11,819 nucleotides of DNA. Origin: an uncultured Moheibacter sp. Its GTDB lineage: Bacteria; Bacteroidota; Bacteroidia; Flavobacteriales; Weeksellaceae. Of this stretch, positions 8,133-11,819 are shown piece after piece. The first letter of the stretch is position 1. Every line of letters starts with the position of its first letter. The notes below the pieces were generated by a model. It searched no databases. It worked only from the letters and a program-made list of their open reading frames with translations, and was not told the origin of the DNA. The translations under genes were made by a program, and so were the position numbers. The stretch spans positions 1 to 11,819 of the forward strand of contig CALLXZ010000437.1 of the NCBI GenBank assembly GCA_937875605.1, written 5' to 3'.

Positions 8133-8133
8133 T

Positions 8134-8141
8134 CAAAAATA
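8134..8141 (-). promoter_or_regulatory. candidate -7 promoter box (TATTTTTG) for the symporter gene
   Basis: The minus strand carries TATTTTTG, an exact TAnnTTTG match, just before the first ATG of the symporter frame. The nearest upstream TTG (8168-8166) is 24 bases away, slightly beyond the usual 17-23. It stands back to back with a plus-strand box one base away. Confidence 0.4.
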
Positions 8142-8142
8142 G

Positions 8143-8150
8143 TACTTTTG
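8143..8150 (+). promoter_or_regulatory. candidate -7 promoter box (TACTTTTG) for recR
   Basis: TACTTTTG matches TAnnTTTG exactly. A TTTA at 8122-8125, 17 bases upstream, could be a weak -33 element. Transcription would start near 8156, giving recR a leader of about 90 bases. Confidence 0.45.
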
Positions 8151-8155
8151 GCGAA

Positions 8156-8200
8156 ATGAAACATTCAAGCAAAAAGTTTCTCATCATCAGGAAATTATAA
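8156..8200 (+). other. possible 14-codon micro-ORF in the recR leader
   Basis: An ATG five bases after the recR -7 box opens a frame of 14 codons (MKHSSKKFLIIRKL) ending in TAA at 8198-8200. A small AT-only hairpin (AAATTAT at 8192-8198, ATAATTT at 8204-8210) overlaps its end. It is basic and short, matches nothing I recognise, and could be chance. Its position right at the predicted transcript start makes a leaderless leader peptide conceivable. Confidence 0.2.
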
Positions 8201-8247
8201 TTGATAATTTTTCATTTGATAATAAAAAAAATTAGAGAACAAATCTG

Positions 8248-8868
8248 ATGAATTACCCAAGCAAAGTTTTGGAGCGTGCCGTAGAGGAAATGTCTCATTT
8301 ACCGGGAATCGGAAAACGCACTGCGCTGCGTCTTGTTTTGCATATGCTGAACCGTCCGGCTTCTCAAACTGAGAATCTTGCAACTGCATTGGAACATCTT
8401 GTTCAGGATATTCAGTATTGTGAAAAATGTCACACGATTTCTGATGCTGCGGTTTGTGAAATTTGTGCCAATCCGCTTCGGGATTCTTCTTTGGTTTGTG
8501 TGGTTGAAGATGTGAGAGATGTAATGGCGATTGAAAATACGGGGCAATACAGAGGGATTTACCATGTTTTAGGTGGAAGAATTTCGCCAATGGATGGAAT
8601 TGGTCCGGGGCAATTGCAGATTGAATCATTATTAAAACGAATTGAAAATGAATTCATTGAAGAAATTATTTTTGCTCTTAGTTCAACGATGGAAGGAGAT
8701 ACAACTTCCTACTATCTCTATAAAGTACTGAAAGATACTTCGGTTAAATTTTCCACCATCGCACGCGGAATCGGAGTCGGTGATGAATTGGAATATGCCG
8801 ATGAAGCCACGTTGGTTCGTTCGATTCAAAATCGAATTCCTTATGTCGAATCAACTTTGAAAGGATGA
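8248..8868 (+). CDS. recR: recombination mediator protein RecR
   Basis: The 206-residue protein has the length and all parts of RecR. An N-terminal helix-hairpin-helix lies around 8-32 ([12 protein letters not shown]), followed by a four-cysteine zinc finger (C58, C61, C70, C73). The Toprim domain begins near 80 with [10 protein letters not shown] (E87 as the conserved acidic residue). The late RecR motif [18 protein letters not shown] is at 172-189. RecR works with RecO (and RecF) in the cytoplasm to load RecA on gapped, SSB-coated DNA. The ATG start gives the standard [22 protein letters not shown] beginning in two short pieces at residues 1-22. No Shine-Dalgarno is seen. Its stop overlaps the start of the glycosyltransferase gene in ATGA. 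Confidence 0.97.
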   Translation: MNYPSKVLERAVEEMSHLPGIGKRTALRLVLHMLNRPASQTENLATALEHLVQDIQYCEKCHTISDAAVCEICANPLRDSSLVCVVEDVRDVMAIENTGQYRGIYHVLGGRISPMDGIGPGQLQIESLLKRIENEFIEEIIFALSSTMEGDTTSYYLYKVLKDTSVKFSTIARGIGVGDELEYADEATLVRSIQNRIPYVESTLKG

Positions 8869-9947
8869 AAGTTTCGGTTGTAATTGTTAGTTATAATGCA
8901 CGATATTATTTGGAACAATGTCTTTACAGTGTTGAAAAAGCATTGGAAAGAACAGAAGGTGAAATCATAGTTGTAGACAATGATTCTCCGGAAAAACCAA
9001 TTGATTTTATACGTGATAAATTTCCAAATGTCCATTTTATTGAATCTAAAGAAAATTTAGGGTTTGCAAAAGCCAATAATTTGGGAGTGGAGAAGGCGAA
9101 AGGTGAATATGTTTTGATTCTGAATCCGGATACGCTAATTCCTGAAAATTTGTTTGAGAGAATTTTAAATTTTGCTCAGGAGATTGATGATGTTATGGGA
9201 GCGATGGGTGTTAGGCTAATCGATGCGAACGGAAATTTTCATCCGGAAAGCAAACGAAACATTCCGACACTTCAAAATACATTTGGAAAATTATTTGGGA
9301 CGTTAATTAATAAAAAGAATTCCAAAGGATATTATAAAACGGAAGTTGGAGAACTTGATATCGCTCCTGCAGAGATTTTGGTAGGTGCTTTTATGTTTTT
9401 GCGTAAATCGGTTTATGAAAAAGTAGGCGGATTTGATCCGCGTTATTTTATGTACGGTGAAGACATTGATTTGAGTTATTCATTGGAATTGAATCATTAT
9501 ACGAATTTCTATTTTGGAGATATTTCGGTCATTCATTACAAAGGAGAAAGTACACGAAAGGATAAGAAATATTTGAAAATATTTTTCGGAGCTATGGAAC
9601 TTTTCATTCAGAAATATTACCGAAAAAATTCGATGGAATATGGCTTATATTGGTTAGGATTAAAACTTCGTTTTGCGTATGCAAATTTCATGGGAAGATT
9701 TAAGGATGAGGATATTAAGGTTTCTAAAAAAGTTGATTTAAATGAATTAATTTCTATAAAATCACGCTCTGAAATTGAAAATCACACTCAAATTCTTTTA
9801 GACGGAAACCAATTTTCACATCAGGAAATAATTGAAATTATTTCTGAATATCATACTTCTGAGAGAGAATTTTACATTCGCCCCAAAAAAATGGATGTTA
9901 TCATCGGAAGCAATGGCGTTTCTCACATCGAAAATTCAAAAGATTAA
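8865..9947 (+). CDS. family 2 glycosyltransferase (rhamnosyltransferase-like)
   Basis: The 360-residue protein has a GT2 (GT-A fold) domain at about 1-235. It starts with [10 protein letters not shown] and the nucleotide-binding VVDND (D38, D40), followed by [12 protein letters not shown] (63-74). The metal-binding DxD position is taken by NPDT (87-90), as is common in the WbbL/rhamnosyltransferase-like branch. The acceptor-side acidic motif is GEDID (198-202), and VIHYKGEST follows at 222-230. No clear membrane segment is seen; it is probably a peripheral cytoplasmic enzyme transferring a sugar from a nucleotide donor to surface glycan or lipid. The last 80 residues (about 280-360) are not recognised. 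Its ATG overlaps the recR stop by four bases, pointing to translational coupling. Donor and acceptor cannot be deduced, as no polysaccharide cluster surrounds it. Confidence 0.92.
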   Translation: MKVSVVIVSYNARYYLEQCLYSVEKALERTEGEIIVVDNDSPEKPIDFIRDKFPNVHFIESKENLGFAKANNLGVEKAKGEYVLILNPDTLIPENLFERILNFAQEIDDVMGAMGVRLIDANGNFHPESKRNIPTLQNTFGKLFGTLINKKNSKGYYKTEVGELDIAPAEILVGAFMFLRKSVYEKVGGFDPRYFMYGEDIDLSYSLELNHYTNFYFGDISVIHYKGESTRKDKKYLKIFFGAMELFIQKYYRKNSMEYGLYWLGLKLRFAYANFMGRFKDEDIKVSKKVDLNELISIKSRSEIENHTQILLDGNQFSHQEIIEIISEYHTSEREFYIRPKKMDVIIGSNGVSHIENSKD

Positions 9948-9969
9948 TTAAAAAATAGGGTTTTTAATT
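9946..9969 (+). terminator. weak AT-only hairpin after the glycosyltransferase gene
   Basis: AATTAAAAA (9946-9954) and TTTTTAATT (9961-9969) pair over 9 bases around the loop ATAGGG, starting in the stop codon. The stem has no G/C pair, so it is a doubtful terminator for the recR-glycosyltransferase transcript. The stronger hairpin at 9990-10018 may also serve. Confidence 0.25.
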
Positions 9970-9979
9970 TCAGCCATCT

Positions 9980-10018
9980 ATTAAAATAAAAGTTTCTGAA
10001 CTTGTAATTCAGAAACTT
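9980..10018 (-). terminator. rho-independent terminator of the cdsA-psd-lipoprotein transcript
   Basis: AAGTTTCTGAA (9990-10000) and TTCAGAAACTT (10008-10018) form a perfect 11-base stem with a 7-base loop. On the minus strand a T-rich tail (TTATTTTAA) follows, while the plus-strand side has no T run, so it mainly serves the minus-strand genes. It lies 21 bases after the stop of the small putative lipoprotein gene. Confidence 0.8.
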
Positions 10019-10039
10019 AGTAGGTTGAAAACTGATAAA

Positions 10040-10285
10040 TTAGTGTGAAGCGTTTTCAGGAGAAGCATCTACTTTAACTGTATCTTTTTTTTCAGTTGCA
10101 TGATGGGCATCATGATTTTCTGCGTCGTGTCCTTCATGTGCCTCGTGACCATGTTCTGCGTGATGATCTACTTCCGCTTTTATTCCGTCATGGACGACAG
10201 GTAAAACATTTTTATTTCCTCCGGGAGTGGAATCACAGCCTACCCATAAAAAAGCTCCAACGATTAAAAGTCCTAATTTTTTCAT
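10040..10285 (-). CDS. small histidine-rich putative lipoprotein
   Basis: The 81-residue protein begins with a short lipoprotein-like signal: KK, a hydrophobic run of LGLLIVGAFLWV, then G16-C17. The lipobox is imperfect because W14 stands where L, V or I is usual. The mature part has low complexity: ten histidines lie between residues 32 and 62, mixed with A, E, D and G in HxxH-like and HH pairs, and one more is the last residue. The chain then turns acidic/lysine-rich (TEKKDTVKVDASPEN). I do not recognise a family. The sequence suggests an envelope-anchored disordered peptide able to bind divalent metals such as zinc, copper or nickel; this is inference from composition. It is 42 bases after psd on the same strand and followed by a strong terminator, so it is likely the last gene of the phospholipid operon, with a possible own promoter. 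Confidence 0.75.
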   Translation of the reverse strand: MKKLGLLIVGAFLWVGCDSTPGGNKNVLPVVHDGIKAEVDHHAEHGHEAHEGHDAENHDAHHATEKKDTVKVDASPENASH

Positions 10286-10322
10286 TTTTATTTAAATTTC
10301 TTAATTTCTAATTCTGAAGTTA

Positions 10323-10330
10323 CAAATTTA
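10323..10330 (-). promoter_or_regulatory. candidate -7 box (TAAATTTG) for the histidine-rich protein gene
   Basis: The minus strand reads TAAATTTG, an exact TAnnTTTG match whose first three bases are the psd stop codon. It is 37 bases before the small gene. The only TTG upstream is 11 bases away, too close for a standard -33 box, so support is weak. Confidence 0.25.
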
Positions 10331-10981
10331 CTTTAATTCGGCAATTTTCTGAATACCTCCTTTTGTTTTATCACCAATTTTCACCAAAATTTCCGTTCCC
10401 AAAGGTAAAAATATATCCAATCGAGAACCAAATTTAATAAATCCATATTCGACACCCGCCTTTGCATCATCGTCTTTTTGAGCATAAAGTACGATCCTTC
10501 TCGCTACCGCTCCCGCAATCTGGCGAAACAAAACATTTTGTTTATTTTCGGTTTCCACTACGACGGTTGTCCGTTCGTTTAGCTCAGAAGATTTCGGATG
10601 GAAAGCGACTAAATATTTGCCGGGATGATATTTAGTGTACACAACTTTTCCGGAAACTGGATAGCGGTTTACGTGAACATTTAAAGGCGACATAAAAATG
10701 GAAAGCTGAATACATTTTCCTTTTATGAATTCTTTTTCTTCCACCTCTTCTACAACTACTACTTTTCCATCTACAGGAGCGATCACATCATACGGAGATG
10801 ACTCTCCAAAACGATCCGGATTTCGAAAAAACCAAACGATAAAACAGTATAGAATCCAAAAAGGAAGAATTAAAATATATGAATAATAAGCGGGAACATA
10901 GGCGTAAATCACAACGCTAATAATCAGGAAAACCAGAAAAAATCCCGCTAAAATAAATCTTCCTTCTTTGTGTAGTTTCAT
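10328..10981 (-). CDS. psd: phosphatidylserine decarboxylase proenzyme
   Basis: The 217-residue protein belongs to the short Psd family. Two membrane segments lie at about 9-29 and 33-52, followed by a cytoplasmic catalytic domain. Readable landmarks are FRNPDR (52-57), APVDGKVV (68-75, with the conserved D71), the family stretch FMSPLNVHVNRYPVSG (96-111, H103), FHPKSSELNER (127-137), and the self-cleavage site KFGSRLD (183-189). Cleavage between G185 and S186 would turn the serine into the pyruvoyl group and split off a small alpha chain of about 32 residues. The reaction makes phosphatidylethanolamine from phosphatidylserine at the inner membrane. It follows cdsA by 44 bases on the same strand, which places two successive steps of lipid synthesis together; the phosphatidylserine synthase gene is not in the window. 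Confidence 0.96.
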   Translation of the reverse strand: MKLHKEGRFILAGFFLVFLIISVVIYAYVPAYYSYILILPFWILYCFIVWFFRNPDRFGESSPYDVIAPVDGKVVVVEEVEEKEFIKGKCIQLSIFMSPLNVHVNRYPVSGKVVYTKYHPGKYLVAFHPKSSELNERTTVVVETENKQNVLFRQIAGAVARRIVLYAQKDDDAKAGVEYGFIKFGSRLDIFLPLGTEILVKIGDKTKGGIQKIAELK

Positions 10982-11025
10982 CCGATTTTTTTAATATTTT
11001 AAATCAATTTTTTAAGAAGAAAAAA

Positions 11026-11819
11026 TTACAAAACTTCATTTAATAAAAGATACAAATAGACAATTGGTATGACAAATATAAAACTATCCAATCGATCTAA
11101 AAAACCTCCATGTCCCGGAATCCAATTTCCACTGTCCTTTGCGTTAAAGCTTCTTTTCAATTTGGATTCAATCAAATCACCAATCGGGGCAGAAGCAGCC
11201 ACAATTATTCCGATAATCAACCAGTTAAATCGACTTTCCGTGAAAATATGGTATTCAAATAAATATCCGGTCAAAACGGTAAAAATAAATCCACCAATGG
11301 CACCTTCCCAGGTTTTTCCACCTGAAATTCTCGGAGCTAATTTGTGTTTACCCCAAAGACTTCCAAATACATACGCCATGATATCGCTGATCCATATGAG
11401 AATGAAAATCAGAAGAATTTCGTTTGTGATGACTTCTTTTCCTAATTCGAATTGAATTTGAGGAATGGTTAATGCCAATGAAAAGGGAACAGCCAAATAA
11501 ATGACACCAATCGTTGCATTCCCGAATTCTACGTATAATTCATTAGTGGAAAAAAGAATGGTGAAGCATGCTAATAAAAATAAAATGGGACCGGCAAAAC
11601 TAAGAGATTCCAGGACAAAGGCGCTATTCTGACCGAAAAGATAATCCGAGAAAAAATAAAAAACACCTGCAGACCCTAAAAATGCCAGTACTATGTATAG
11701 TTTGTCAGAAAGTTCCGTGACCGATATATACTCAATAAAACAAAGAATGAAAAACAAAGCCATTAATCCGGCAAAAAACCAAGGACTTGAAGTAGTTCCT
11801 AATACAATCAATCCGATGT
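11026..11819 (-). CDS. cdsA: phosphatidate cytidylyltransferase, N-terminus cut by the window edge
   Basis: The frame stays open from its stop at 11026 to the right edge, reading ...IGLIVLGTTSSPW, so the gene is partial. A TTG at 11811 could be taken as a start, but it falls inside the first membrane segment. Family members start roughly a dozen residues earlier, so the true start lies outside. About eight membrane segments are visible. The complete CDP-diglyceride synthase signature is present as SKLKRSFNAKDSGNWIPGHG followed by GFLDRLD (residues 216-242 counted from the TTG), along with WISDIMAYVFG (140-150) and GGKTWEG (164-170). The enzyme makes CDP-diacylglycerol from CTP and phosphatidate in the inner membrane, the precursor for the pathway continued by Psd. 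It is the first visible gene of the cdsA-psd-lipoprotein unit; its promoter is not in the window. Confidence 0.95.
   Translation of the reverse strand, partial: IGLIVLGTTSSPWFFAGLMALFFILCFIEYISVTELSDKLYIVLAFLGSAGVFYFFSDYLFGQNSAFVLESLSFAGPILFLLACFTILFSTNELYVEFGNATIGVIYLAVPFSLALTIPQIQFELGKEVITNEILLIFILIWISDIMAYVFGSLWGKHKLAPRISGGKTWEGAIGGFIFTVLTGYLFEYHIFTESRFNWLIIGIIVAASAPIGDLIESKLKRSFNAKDSGNWIPGHGGFLDRLDSFIFVIPIVYLYLLLNEVL

Noticed and set aside
8195..8629. 144-codon minus-strand frame across recR
   Set aside because: Rich in H, P, Q and K without any recognisable pattern, antisense to the intact recR.
10982..11025. Possible regulatory element between cdsA and psd
   Set aside because: The 44 bases are only A/T runs with no hairpin or promoter match.
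11809..11811. TTG as the true start of cdsA
   Set aside because: The frame is open to the window edge and the TTG falls within the first membrane segment, so the gene is simply cut.

Overview
The window looks like an ordinary chromosomal stretch of a member of the Flavobacteriaceae (Bacteroidota), close to Flavobacterium. The DNA is visibly AT-rich. A secreted protease carries a C-terminal type A sorting domain of the type IX secretion system (T9SS), which is restricted to Bacteroidota. Matches to the Bacteroidota -7 promoter box (TAnnTTTG) lie in several short gaps, and Shine-Dalgarno sequences are mostly absent. No mobile element, tRNA, rRNA or CRISPR array is visible, and no gap between genes reaches 300 bases.

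Layout. Positions 91-951 (-) encode a lone GIY-YIG nuclease with a DUF4357 tail, the one gene with an accessory flavour. Positions 1047-3257 (-) hold a probable two-gene operon: a NifU-type Fe-S scaffold followed by a secreted M28 zinc peptidase with a TTG start. Divergent from it, 3315-3839 (+) encodes a gamma-carbonic-anhydrase-like hexapeptide protein. A hairpin suited to both strands separates that gene from a large secreted M36 (fungalysin) metalloprotease at 3908-6529 (-). Upstream on the same strand is a sodium:solute symporter (6585-8132). The symporter is divergent from recR (8248-8868, +), which overlaps by 4 bases a family 2 glycosyltransferase (8865-9947, +). A strong hairpin follows, and the right end reads on the minus strand: cdsA (cut by the window edge at 11819), psd, and a small histidine-rich putative lipoprotein.

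How the genes work together. CdsA makes CDP-diacylglycerol and Psd makes phosphatidylethanolamine, so the right-hand cluster is a phospholipid synthesis unit with a small envelope protein at its end. The M28 and M36 peptidases and the symporter fit a protein-degrading, sodium-using marine or freshwater flavobacterium, but their link is only proximity. NifU and RecR are housekeeping proteins.

I found no convincing undescribed system. The points most worth a second look are the histidine-rich protein, the closely packed divergent promoter region between the symporter and recR (with a possible 14-codon leaderless ORF), and an inverted repeat covering the start codon of the M36 protease gene.
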